This document shows, piece after piece, positions 34,235-43,971 of a DNA stretch of 64,000 nt. A program made the translations under genes and the position numbers. Numbering within the stretch: the stretch's first letter is position 1; every line of letters begins with the position of its first letter. This stretch comes from Neurospora crassa OR74A (Eukaryota; Ascomycota; Sordariomycetes; Sordariales; Sordariaceae): positions 2,790,001 through 2,854,000 of the forward strand of contig NC_026505.1 in NCBI RefSeq assembly GCF_000182925.2. The letters run 5' to 3'. The notes under the pieces are model-generated. The model saw only the letters and a list, made by a program, of their open reading frames with translations. It ran no database searches and had not been told where the DNA came from.

Positions 34235-34834
34235 TCAGGACACCAGGGGGAACTTTCTGCACACCACCAGGCCTTGCAAGCTTTCCCTCAAGGTTCGTTG
34301 TCCTTCCAATCTTCCATTGCATGAGCATTGCGGAGCCGCGCGTCCTTTCCACTGGGATAGTACTATTCTGGACCCCGGACCCAGTATCTGGAAACAGTAC
34401 ACTACGCACGAGGCGAACCGTGTCCTCCGTATCGACAAGCTAAGCTTACTCACGGACCTCGTTTCAACACCTTCGAAATGTTTATATTCGTTGCACCATT
34501 GCAAACTAGACTCAATTCCGTCATTGCCGTTCATCCTTTCTTTTTCCACCGTTCGTACACTAGTCCAGGTCGCCTTGCAAACTTGAACTACCTGCCAAGC
34601 TAGAGGTTTTCCGAGCCAACCGGACCGACAGGACCAACGAATGAGACTTACACCGGCTTTACACCGCTCTTGCCATGACTCGGATCCCAAAGTCGTCTTA
34701 CACGATCCGTATCTTGGGGATTTTGGATGCTCCCGGATGCAATCAATTCTTTGCTGTATACTTTGAATAAAGAACTGCTCTGGAAAACACAACTTTCGCT
34801 CAGTGAGACAAGATCCAACGCTCAGTGACCGCAT
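34235..34834 (-). CDS. Doubtful hypothetical protein, up to 199 aa
   Basis: Uninterrupted frame from an ATG at 34834. The product is Cys/Arg-rich with no known domain. Two strong donor words lie in frame (GTAAGT after KAG, GTGAGT after ETRS), each with a YAG acceptor a multiple of three bases away, so a spliced product of about 157 aa is also possible. No branch-site consensus was found and codon bias is weak. This may be chance. Confidence 0.22.
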   Translation of the reverse strand: MRSLSVGSCLTERKLCFPEQFFIQSIQQRIDCIREHPKSPRYGSCKTTLGSESWQERCKAGVSLIRWSCRSGWLGKPLAWQVVQVCKATWTSVRTVEKERMNGNDGIESSLQWCNEYKHFEGVETRSVSKLSLSIRRTRFASCVVYCFQILGPGSRIVLSQWKGRAAPQCSCNGRLEGQRTLRESLQGLVVCRKFPLVS

Positions 34835-35202
34835 AAAGTTTGGGCTGTGATGGATGTTGCATTGCGGGGCACATCAGAACCGTTGAAGCGACGCAATGTT
34901 CCTGAAAGTGTGTGTGGTGCCTGTAACCTTTCTGTCTCTTCTCATTCGTAGTAAACAAGGTCTAAACCCATATCCCTCATACCTTTTACGCCGTATTGAG
35001 CAATAACGAAGGAAAAAAGATAAATAAGGGAGGAATAACGAGGTATATGTCGTCATGAGTGGTTGATGGTGATGTTCTTCCCTCTGTTCCTCGATTCTCC
35101 CTAATTCCCCAGTTCCAACCTATTACACTTGAGAACCAATCCGCGCAACACGTACTATTATGTCGTCCCGTCCCTTTTCGCATCTTCGCTGCGCCCTGTA
35201 AT
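34835..35202. other. Intergenic region downstream of the Rvs161 gene
   Basis: 3' flank of the Rvs161-type gene; nothing recognised. Confidence 0.45.
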
Positions 35203-36356
35203 TTAAACAGTTCCGCTGATACTCAGTTCCCGGATCTCCTGCAACACTTGCTCGACCCTGGTATCTAGCTGACCCTGGGCGTACTGCTCCCGCGTGTCTG
35301 GATCGAGGTATTGCTGTACTTGAGCCATGCGGCTGTAGGCTTCGGCGCAGAATCGGAGCTGAATCTTGACAAGAGCCTCGAACGATGGGTCGAGGTAAGG
35401 GACGCGGAGGTCGATAAGCTGCGGTAGCTCGGTACACAACTGCTCATTGAGCTGCTCGTAGGCTGCTTTGGCCATCTCCATTTCCTTCTCGGCGCGTGGG
35501 AGCTTCGTCACATCCTTGTCGGGCTTCTCGACCAGTTTCTTGACTTTGGCGCGGAGGGCGTCGTAGTCGAGGAGTTTGTGGCCGCGCTTCTTGATGCCTG
35601 TTTTTTTGAGTTCATGGCGGTCAGTTTATGTACGGACAGCAGGGCGTTGTCGACAAAGAAAAAGGGAGGAATATGTTTCGGGAGCGGAAGAGCAATCAAC
35701 TGATTGCCAGGGAGATGAAGAGGTGGAGACGGCCAAGACCTACATTCGTTAACGTCGGGGAAATAGGCACAAAATCGGGTAATGGGATCTAGGACTGTTG
35801 TTCGATATGGTCCGTCCAAGGCCTTGATCGTTTCGGCGTCCAAGTCTTCCACTGCTTGCTTGTAACTCTTGCTGACTCCGTCTTTAGCACCAGCTTCACC
35901 GTAGAAAGCGTCAATAGTTTCGGCGATGCGCATCTGTGAGGCCGTCATTGCTGTCCCGGGACATTGACGTTAGCTCACATGACTCGTCTGCCAAAGCGAC
36001 GGGTGGGTGTCTATCATACCTCGTAGTGAATCAAGATAACCCTTGGCCTCTTTTTGTAGTCGTAGGGATGCCGCCTCCATAGTCTTGAATCGTCTGCATG
36101 TCAAAGACGCTTAGCCCAAGTCCCTCTCCTTCCCATGTCGTATCTAAACCGAAAACAATCATACCTCTCCTCAACCTCATAGTCGCGATCGTTGGTCTTC
36201 TCGACATGACCCGTCTTCATCATCACCTGGGTCGTTGCCCGGTTGACATTTTTCTTGAAGCCTGTAAGACACAAACGGAAGAGGCGGAACCCGTTAGCTT
36301 TGTCGCATTAGGGGATATAGGCTATGGTGGGATTTGTGCGTACCGGCCCACGACAT
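35203..36356 (-). CDS. rvs161: Rvs161/Hob3-type BAR protein
   Basis: 261 aa from five exons: 36344-36356, 36165-36261, 36020-36093, 35744-35950, 35203-35597. Introns are 82, 71, 69 and 146 bp; the first exon has only 13 bases. The spliced protein follows yeast Rvs161 end to end: MSWAGFKKNVNRA, DRDYEVEERRFKTM, LQKEAKGYLDSLRAMTASQ, LDGPYRTTVLDPITRFCAYF, KLPRAEKEMEMAK, ELPQLIDLRVPYLDPSFEAL and IQLRFCAEAYSRMAQVQQYL. It is an almost pure N-BAR module (yeast 265 aa from memory). Rvs161 forms a heterodimer with Rvs167 that pinches off endocytic vesicles and acts in actin polarity and cell fusion. Confidence 0.96.
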
Positions 36357-36597
36357 GATGGCTGAGTTATTCTCGTCGCTCGGTGTCTGACGTCGGTGAC
36401 TCGTGTGTGTATATGCGGGGGATCGACTGATTAATAGTTCCGTTCAATCGCCATAAATATTCGGTAGGTTATCGCCTGGATGATGATTTGTCGCAGATTA
36501 ATTCGTCGCTCGATAGGATTAGGATGTTATTAAGTCAGTTGGTATGTTGGCCGGATACGTGGCTCGGAGAATAAGTCGATGTCGGTGTTGTTGACGT

Positions 36598-37083
36598 TTA
36601 GAGCAGATTGGCGATGTTTGGCAAGCTTGGAGAGCAGTTGTTGCGAGATCCTTGCCAGTTGCGATGCCCGGACATAGACGAACGAAAGGGGTGACGACGT
36701 GGGATGTGGCTGTGCTTACCGCTGCCTGCCAGGATGACACGTTCCTTGGAATGTGATTGGGCATAATCTTGGACGACGTCAGCGGGGTCGACCTGCCAAG
36801 CCACAAATGCCTTGGCTACAAAATCCCACCGGGCCGCGAGCAGACCGTGACAGGTGCAAAAACGAAGTTCGACGGCTTCCATTTTCCCAGAATGATCTCC
36901 ATCGATCGGATCTGTCTCCATACCCGTCCCGGAGGCCTGGGCCATTAGTGTAGACATCGGATCGTCAACTCATGTCAGGTTTCTCACAGCAGCTGGTCGA
37001 GACACATTGCTGCTGCTAAGAAGGGACAGTGCTGAAGCTGTGATACCGGACATCGCGGCAGGTAATCTTTGCCGTTGACTCAT
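36598..37083 (-). CDS. Unrecognised small protein, 121 aa
   Basis: Proposed three-exon gene: 36988-37083, 36720-36936, 36598-36650. Intron 1 is 51 bp with GTGAGA, a CTAAT branch word and CAG; intron 2 is 69 bp with GTAAGC and AAG and is in frame, so its removal is uncertain. The first exon gives MSQRQRLPAAMSGITASALS, a basic, Ser-rich opening that could target mitochondria. The second exon gives an amphipathic stretch (ELRFCTCHGLLAARWDFVAK). I recognise no family. It lies head-to-head with the peptidyl-tRNA hydrolase gene, 239 bp between start codons, so the two may share a promoter. Confidence 0.45.
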
Positions 37084-37322
37084 CCCGGCGTAGGTTCAGT
37101 GTAGGTATGTAAAGCTTCGCATGAAAGAGAGTAAAAGGGCGTACGTCCCGGGTTGAGCTTCTGTCTCTCATTCATTTTCCTTCCTTCCTTTGAGCTTGGC
37201 TTGCAATTATCAATCTTGCCCATACACTTGGCCCGAACCAAAACCTGTTTCTGAACAGCCAACTGGCATCACCAATTGATACAAAACAAATCAGTTACCA
37301 AGCACGGCACTAAGACGGTGAA

Positions 37323-38009
37323 ATGGCCCAGAAGAAAACCATCCGACAGCAACCCTCAAACACAGCCTCAAAAGAAGAATCCGCCAACTCCGAAATTTAC
37401 GCTGAGAACATGGCATCTCTCAGACGTTTTCTCGTCGTCAGTCTTGGCAACCCGGGAGAGTACCGCGATACTTTTCACTCAGCCGGCCATCTGGTGCTCG
37501 AATCCTTTCAGAAAAAGCTTCCTGAAGACCTCGGACAGCCGTCTTTCACCTCGGAACGCTATGGAAAGAAAGCCGTCCGTGCTTCCGCCGGATCAAAGTA
37601 CACTCTTTTACAAAGCCCTACGCTCATGAACATCACCGGGCCGTGGCTCGCTCGGGCGTACAAGGATTACCTGGTCGACCATGGCCTAAGCCCCGAAGAA
37701 GTTGGACTGGTGCTGGTCCACGATGACCTGGAGGAAGAGTTGGGTGTCGTCAAGGTTCGACAGTGGAAGGCTAGCCATAGAGGCCACAACGGCATCAAGA
37801 GCGTGCTGGCCAGTTTGCCGCCGATACCCGATGCTAAGTGGGCGCGCGTGTCAATAGGCATTGGTCGGCCGGATGATAGGGACAGGACCACTGTGTCCGA
37901 CTTTGTCCTCAGCAAGATCCCAAGGCACGCCAAGGGGATATTGCAAGATAAGGGGGGAAGCGGGCTGTGGGAGGCACTTGGCAAGTTGGAGATAAAATGG
38001 AACAAATGA
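37323..38009 (+). CDS. pth1: Peptidyl-tRNA hydrolase (Pth1 type)
   Basis: 228 aa, one exon. Frees tRNAs from stalled peptidyl-tRNA. The bacterial-type fold begins FLVVSLGNPGEYRDTFHSAG with the catalytic His in TFHSAG, followed by LLQSPTLMNITG, LVLVHDDLEEELGVVKVR with the catalytic-pair Asp, GHNGIKSVLASL, VSIGIGRP and a C-terminal DFVLSKIP. An N-terminal extension of about 30 residues, polar and basic, precedes the domain. A second ATG (MASLRRFLVV, residue 30) could give a cytosolic or alternative form. In fungi this family acts mainly in mitochondria; the extension is not a classic presequence, so location is uncertain. Confidence 0.94.
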   Translation: MAQKKTIRQQPSNTASKEESANSEIYAENMASLRRFLVVSLGNPGEYRDTFHSAGHLVLESFQKKLPEDLGQPSFTSERYGKKAVRASAGSKYTLLQSPTLMNITGPWLARAYKDYLVDHGLSPEEVGLVLVHDDLEEELGVVKVRQWKASHRGHNGIKSVLASLPPIPDAKWARVSIGIGRPDDRDRTTVSDFVLSKIPRHAKGILQDKGGSGLWEALGKLEIKWNK

Positions 38010-38359
38010 AGTTGTGGACAGTGGAGAGCAAGTACGAGAGAGCTGGGCCGGTGTTGCGCCAATGAGTTGAGATAAACTATGATACCCCGTTTTCCACCAT
38101 CGTCTTTTCCAGTGAGCACTGATATAATTGCTGACTTCCGTCAAATGAAAAGCATCTGCCGCGTAATGCACACCGTGAACAATTCGACTAATGAGACAAC
38201 ATATCCTATCTGTCTCACCAGATGTACTAACATCCACACTCTCCAGTAACAAGAAAAAAAACATGCGAACCCTCTTCAACTCAAAGCCAGTCAAGCCCAA
38301 TGCTTTTGTTCCCGATACCGACAGTATTCCCACCACCATTCAACCTCACCTCAAATACC
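38010..38359. other. Gap between convergent genes
   Basis: 3' flanks of peptidyl-tRNA hydrolase (rightward) and the 2OG-Fe protein (leftward). Nothing else seen. Confidence 0.5.
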
Positions 38360-39541
38360 CTACTCGTCCTTCCCGTAAATCGCCCCCGGTAAGAAAAGCG
38401 GCACCTCCATCGGCAACTCCTCATGCGGCCTAAACGAATCAATGTTTTCCGATATATGTCCCCCATCCCCCTTCTTCACCGGCCGTCTCGTAAAGAAAAT
38501 CAGCATATCCCTCGTCGCCTCCTTCGTCTCATCCAACGGCAACACGGGACTCAACGAGTGTTTATTCTCCGTATCCACCAACAACAGCGTATCCAAAAAG
38601 TGTCTATGCTGCACTCTACTCCTCAAGTTCTGCGGTTTGATTTCCGTATACTTGGCCCCCGTCTCCTCGTTCATATCATGCATGAACGTCACCGCGCTGT
38701 TAGCCGCCAGATCCATATTCTTCGATCCAAGGTACGTGGTCATGGTGTGATCCACCCCATCGGTATGCACGCCCTCCAGCGCCGGCTCGCCCAGGATGGA
38801 GGGGGTGGTGACGGTGCGCAGGTTAAAGAGCGTGCACACCCACTTATCGGACGAGTAATCCAGTCGCGGCCGATGGGTGGTCTGTACTCCATGGCAGATC
38901 ATCCCCTTGAAGACTAGCAAGGCCTGGAAAGCAGTGTTGAGCTGCAGCTCGTCTTGGACTTCATCGAAAACGCGGATCTGCCCCGAATCATGCCGCTTGA
39001 AGTCCTCTTCAACCGACAACGCAAAGGGTTGGAACTCGAGCCGTCGCACGGAACGAGTGGAGAAGTCGAAGCAGAAACGGCCGTTGCGCGAGCGCCGGAA
39101 GGGTAAGGTCGGGTCAGAGTAGAGGTTGTTAGAGACGCGCTGGAGGGCGTCCAAGTCGGCCCGAGTGGCGCCGAGGCCAAGGAGGAGGGGGACCATGTCG
39201 GAACCTTCGACAAAGATGGAGCGGTTGGTGATGTATTTGGAGCGGAGCTTCATGATTTCGGCAATCGCGGTGTAATAGGAGGGGTTGAAGACACGTTTGG
39301 TCACGTCCAACCGGGGACGGATGCCCTTCAAATTGGTGGTGGGTGGCCCCGACCAGGCTGGAGGAAGGCTGGCGAAGGGGTCGGTTGGGTTGAGGGATCG
39401 AGCGGTTTCGACAGAGGCTCGAGAGTGGGGGGTTTCATGGTAGAGTCTATGGGGTTGGAGGCGGGTGATGGCGGCTGAGATGGGGCGGAGAGATCTGGTG
39501 CTGGCTCTGGGGAGCTGTTTCACGACTCTTGAGGTCAACAT
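38360..39541 (-). CDS. 2OG-Fe dioxygenase-like protein (PF10014 type), probably mitochondrial
   Basis: 393 aa, one exon. The C-terminal two thirds look like the 2OG-Fe(II) dioxygenase family that includes bacterial L-isoleucine dioxygenase: VCTLFNLRTV leads to EGVHTDGVDHT with the iron-binding H-x-D at 259-261, and LRSRVQHRHFLDTLLLVDTE supplies basic and His residues before a final FFTRRPVKKG strand. The N-terminus MLTSRVVKQLPRASTRSLRP is rich in Arg/Ser and lacks acids, typical of a mitochondrial presequence. The real substrate is unknown; a free amino acid would be a guess by homology. The ATG at 39541 is the best start; the upstream open frame has no better one. Confidence 0.8.
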   Translation of the reverse strand: MLTSRVVKQLPRASTRSLRPISAAITRLQPHRLYHETPHSRASVETARSLNPTDPFASLPPAWSGPPTTNLKGIRPRLDVTKRVFNPSYYTAIAEIMKLRSKYITNRSIFVEGSDMVPLLLGLGATRADLDALQRVSNNLYSDPTLPFRRSRNGRFCFDFSTRSVRRLEFQPFALSVEEDFKRHDSGQIRVFDEVQDELQLNTAFQALLVFKGMICHGVQTTHRPRLDYSSDKWVCTLFNLRTVTTPSILGEPALEGVHTDGVDHTMTTYLGSKNMDLAANSAVTFMHDMNEETGAKYTEIKPQNLRSRVQHRHFLDTLLLVDTENKHSLSPVLPLDETKEATRDMLIFFTRRPVKKGDGGHISENIDSFRPHEELPMEVPLFLPGAIYGKDE

Positions 39542-41158
39542 GATGAATAACTGAAATGTTCCGACGCTGGCTGGAAAAGATGGTGAAGACTGCCGGCTTG
39601 ATTTGGAAAACTCGAGGTAGCGTGATGGGTAGATATGTACAAAGCTCATTGCCCGATGACTTGACGACGTCGGCGACAAAAGTCTTCACCTCAGCGGCAG
39701 CCGGAGACCGGAATACCTCTACCTCTCTATGGATTACTGTGACGGATCTCGTGATGCGTCAACTACTCAAATGCCATTATACGACTACAAGCCGAAGTCT
39801 TGGTCAGGCTTCAAGTCTTACTGTGCGAGTCATCCTTGACGATGACGCCATATAAACTATTTTCTGAGTGTCCGAGCACGTTGTCGAGGCATGAGAAAGG
39901 ATATTCATAGCGGGGGGCGCTCAAAGTAGACAGGAAAGCGAGGCTATCCTCGGGTCTACTCAGAGTATCTCACAATAGCCTCATCTTAGGGCCCGGTGTT
40001 GGTTGGGCCTCACCACGTGCCGGATCGGAGTGCTCAGACTTGTAGTCTCATGCAGCCATGCCCCTGACCTATTTCCTTCTTTGACCTTTCATGTGGTGTA
40101 TTCGGTAAATGGAACACCACTATTCCTGAGAATTAATTCTTTTGTACTACTCCTCTCCACGAGTGGTAAGACAACCTGGGGTTTAAGTCAGACAGCTAGT
40201 ATGTCGGGGCGGTGTACGAAGGATGGAACTTGTGCTGCATATAATGGCAAGGATTCGACTTCTGAGTCCGAACAGTCACGAATGCTGCGACTTTAGGATT
40301 TCTACCGGTAGTTGGTAAGTTGGACGCCAGTATGCCTCATTTATGAATTTAGGCCCTGCTGGACATCACGTTTTGAGGATCATTCAACGGTGATTTGAGA
40401 ATCATGAAGGATCAAAGAACTGATTGAACGATTTGAGGTTTCCCAAACAAGAGAAGGTGCTTATCACATTTAAACGGTCATTCAACACCTCGAAGATAAC
40501 CGAGTAGCTTACGGACATATCCTACAAGTGTCCAGGGGCTAGCAGCCTCAGCCCGATGGCTTACTGTCGAGTATCGTCAGATTCTATGGGCCGAGCGCCG
40601 GTGACGGATCACCACGCAAGGTTTGAAGTCAAATCACTCTCAAGGCAAATGATTCACGGTAAATTTACTGTTGCTCTTCCATTCCCATTGAAGAAAAACT
40701 ACGCTCATGTAAGACAGTTCGCCGTGGCTCTGATAAGTGGACGTTCCTGCTTCTTTTCTCTTCGATGTCTGCTTAGAGGACATGAAAAGGATAAATTGGT
40801 CTAGAAAGGTGACGGGTTGGATCAACTACATTAGTGTTATCCTTATTTGTCAGTTCGACTTTCTCTTTGACAGTAAAGTAACTCTGGAGAAACAGCGACT
40901 CCCTCAAACTGATATGGGGGGCTGTTAGTGATGGGGCGCTAACTTTAGGGCTCTCATTTTGCACGCGTAGCTGTTAGTGTGGTAATCCGGATAGCACATA
41001 TTCGTCGGCTCCGCACACCTCCCAGACATCCAGCTTTCGAACATTCGAGGCAAAGTTTTATATACTTCGAAGGAACCTGCAGAGTCCATATCTATACCAT
41101 CAATGTAGGGCTATAACTCACCCATAAATTTACCGAGTTCCGCACCCAGCTTGCTGCT
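39542..41158. other. Intergenic region, 1.6 kb
   Basis: Promoter of the 2OG-Fe gene and 3' flank of the aldolase gene. Two copies of CTGTTAGTG lie at 40922 and 40971, 49 bp apart. No gene supported. Confidence 0.45.
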
Positions 41159-42223
41159 TCACTTCTGATCAACCTTCATTTTCCCCAACCCTTGCTTGAT
41201 CTTCTCGCCCGCCATCTCAATTTCATACTCGATATCCGGCTGCGCCTCCGCATAAAGCCAATTCTTCTCCCCCGCCATGCGAAAGTTGAACAAGGCCATC
41301 TCGTCCGGAACAAACTTCTTCTTCAGCTCGGGATTCCCCGCACAAGCAGCCTCCACGCGAAGCTGAATCTCACAGCTCCTATCGAGCAATCCAAACAGAA
41401 AACTAGCCTCATCGACCGTTGATCCGACGGTCAACAGCCCGTGGTTCAACAATATAGCGGCCTTGGAGTGTTTGCCCAAGACAGAGGCGATGCGCTGCCC
41501 CTCCTCAGCTGCGGTGACGATGCCGCCGTAGGAAGAGTCAACGGCGATAGAGTTGTACAGGTCACAGATATCCTGGTGCAGCATGTCAAGAGGCTTGCCA
41601 AAGGCGGACCATGCGCGGCCGGCGATGGTGTGGGCGTGACAGATGGAGTGGACGTCTGGGCGGGCTTTGTGGATTTGCGAGTGGATGTGGTAGCCGGGTG
41701 CGTTTACGGGGCGGGTCTGGCGAAGAAGTTAGACAGCGATGGATAGGGCAGACTCGCAAACAACTAGGTTGTCTCAGCGGCGTACCCGATTCCCTCCAAC
41801 AATCTTCCCGGTATCAATCTCCAAGCAAACCATATCGCTGGCATTCATCAGCCCGAAATGTTTCCCGATCGGATTCATCCAGATGCAATCGGGGTACTCC
41901 GGGTCACGGACGCTGATGTGACCGGAGATGCCCTCGGTGTATCCCATGCGCGCCCAATTGCGGAACACAGCGGCCATGTGCAGGAGGATGTGTTCACGGT
42001 GTGCTTGCTGGTTGGGGAAGGTCGGGATACCCGTCAACGGGTTGGGACCCATGCTGAGTTCATGGAGCTGGCACTCCAGTACCGCTGGTTCGTCTGGCTC
42101 GGAACGGGGTGCCGTCGCCTGAGATGGATGGGGGATGAAGATCCCGGCGGCCTTGATGGCGGCCGGCTGCGGAGCGAGAATGGGACTTTTCACCTCTTCG
42201 AGCATAGTATATGAAGATGCCAT
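41159..42223 (-). CDS. Class II aldolase/adducin domain protein
   Basis: 331 aa from two exons, 41786-42223 and 41159-41716 (69-bp intron, phase 0). The aldolase II fold is shared by fuculose-phosphate aldolase and adducin heads. The sequence keeps [20 protein letters not shown], then HSICHAHT with zinc ligands His173 and His175, and [10 protein letters not shown] with the third His238, so a metal enzyme is likely and not a structural adducin. Fungal members of this group are cytosolic and mostly uncharacterised; aldolase, epimerase or decarboxylase activity are all possible. A Pro/Ala-rich N-terminal 50 residues precede the domain. Confidence 0.9.
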
Positions 42224-42787
42224 TTCGTAAGCGAATCAAGCAAGAAGCTGGTTTGTGACACGCTGTATTTGCGAGAGCCAGGATTGGAATGGGAACGAAG
42301 TCCAAGGTAACCACTGGGGTCCTGGTATAAAGCAGAAACAAAACTGATGGCTTAGGTTGTCCTTGCAACGGACACTGTCATCGTCGCTTAACACTTCCTT
42401 TGCTGCCCCACATGCGTACATACGCAGTATGTCACCTGCAGGATTCACCAGCTTACACAGTAGCCTACACTACCTACGAGCTCAGATTGGCGAACAATGT
42501 GCCTCCGTGGGGGTGACCTGTCTTTTATCCTTGATAGCCGGGGACAGTGCAGGACTGATACTCTGCTACACCGGATACGATATTCGTCAATCAAAAAAAA
42601 AAAAAACCATCAGGTAATTGAAGTATCAGACAGCCATGAATGTGGATACCTGTAAGGAGGTGAGCTCGATGTTCGGGTGCAACCTGGAAGTACAAGTGGA
42701 AGGAAGCTAGCTGAGGCCCGGGGCGTTGAGTGCTGAAGTTTAGGGACCTTTGGGGCGAGAACCCTGCTGGCTGGTGAGCAGCCTTAC
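42224..42787. other. Intergenic region left of the MITE-like element
   Basis: Promoter of the aldolase gene. A run of A near 42593-42606; nothing else. Confidence 0.45.
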
Positions 42788-43308
42788 AGGGAAATGGGGG
42801 TCTGAAAACAGACCCGGGAAAGACTATTGGCTTTACAACCTTCGTATGGGGGTCGGAAGGGGAAAAGCCTATGACTTGAAACAGAGGTTTTCGTCTTTTT
42901 AAATAATTTTTGATACTCATTATTTCAAAAAGCCAAATCCTTCTAAGCCAACACCGAAAGAAAATAAATCGAACTATTAGATTTTTCTAATAATTTTGGT
43001 CAAATGATGACGGCTAATACTGAAGGTTGGTAGTGTTGTTAATATCCATATCTCAAAGTAATTATTTGGCTAAAATGTACCTCGTTTCTGGTCCAATGTA
43101 GCGTTTTTTTTCTTAATTTTCCCCTATTTATATAAAAAGTTCTAAAGCTCTCTTTAGACTTTTTTGTCGAAAACAGCTATTTTGGGCTTTCCAGTAGCCT
43201 TTTTTGCGCCCGACCCCCATACGAACGTCGCGTGCAAAAAAGATTGCTGCATCCTCGAAAACCTTACTGGATACTTACTGGGACCTGTTTTCAGACCCCC
43301 ATTTCCCT
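42788..43308. mobile_element. MITE-like DNA transposon relic with nested inverted repeats
   Basis: A 24-bp sequence beginning AGGGAAATGGGGG at 42788-42811 is repeated as its exact reverse complement at 43285-43308. A second, inner pair of 16 bp (TTCGTATGGGGGTCGG at 42841-42856; complement at 43210-43225) is also exact. The 521-bp element has an AT-rich core with no open frame, as expected for a non-autonomous miniature inverted-repeat element. The flanks (CCTTAC and CCAAGG) do not show a clear target-site duplication. The perfect ends suggest it is fairly young or has escaped repeat-induced mutation. No second copy was seen in the window. Confidence 0.75.
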
Positions 43309-43569
43309 CCAAGGAGTGAGTGTTACGTAATTGAAATACACTGTCGGTTCGGGCCGCTTAGGAAGGCGCCTAGGGCTAACGAGAACTCTGCAGGCTGAGG
43401 GCGTCTATCTCCTCCTCGCTATTTCAGCCTAATCATCTTCCATCAACGAAATCCTTCTCTGTCAGGATTCTACGAATTACCACGTCCCCAGCATCTACGG
43501 CGAATACCTGTTATTGGCTCATCGTAATCGATCGGAGTGACTATTTCGACCTTGCTTACGGTTGTCACT

Positions 43570-43971
43570 ATGCGCCCTACATCGCCAGCTCGTTTCGCCC
43601 CCCCTTTACGGGCTCCTACCGTCTGCCCTCGACCACTGTTCCTCGGCGCCGCAACAGCAGTGAGGACAAGTACGACAAAAGCGCAGCATGCTTCTCGATC
43701 GTTTTCCTGTCAGACCGCACGCTCGGGTCTCGTACAAAACTCGGGAGCGAAGTCAAAGATCCCCTACGCCGCCTTCAGCTTCGAGCATCTTGGAATCAGC
43801 AACAAATGGAACAAGTACATCATGATCTTCTTCATCACCATGGGCACCCTCGAGACCTATCTTTGGTACAAATACCTTCCCGCTTGGTGGAAGGCTCACA
43901 GCAACACTGCCACTGAATTCAAGAAGCAATGTGACGGTCCTCAGTCCCACACCGCCACTGATGCCAAATGA
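43570..43971 (+). CDS. Small mitochondrial membrane protein, unrecognised
   Basis: 133 aa, one exon, first ATG at 43570. The N-terminal 60 residues are rich in Arg/Ser/Pro/Ala with no acidic residue (MRPTSPARFAPPLRAPTVCP), a likely mitochondrial presequence. A conserved-looking block YAAFSFEHLGISNKWNKY comes before one transmembrane segment (IMIFFITMGTLETYLWY, about 84-100) and a short hydrophilic tail. This layout is typical of small inner-membrane proteins linked to respiratory complexes. I do not recognise the family. The start lies 262 bp after the MITE-like element, so the element may sit in its promoter. Confidence 0.72.
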   Translation: MRPTSPARFAPPLRAPTVCPRPLFLGAATAVRTSTTKAQHASRSFSCQTARSGLVQNSGAKSKIPYAAFSFEHLGISNKWNKYIMIFFITMGTLETYLWYKYLPAWWKAHSNTATEFKKQCDGPQSHTATDAK

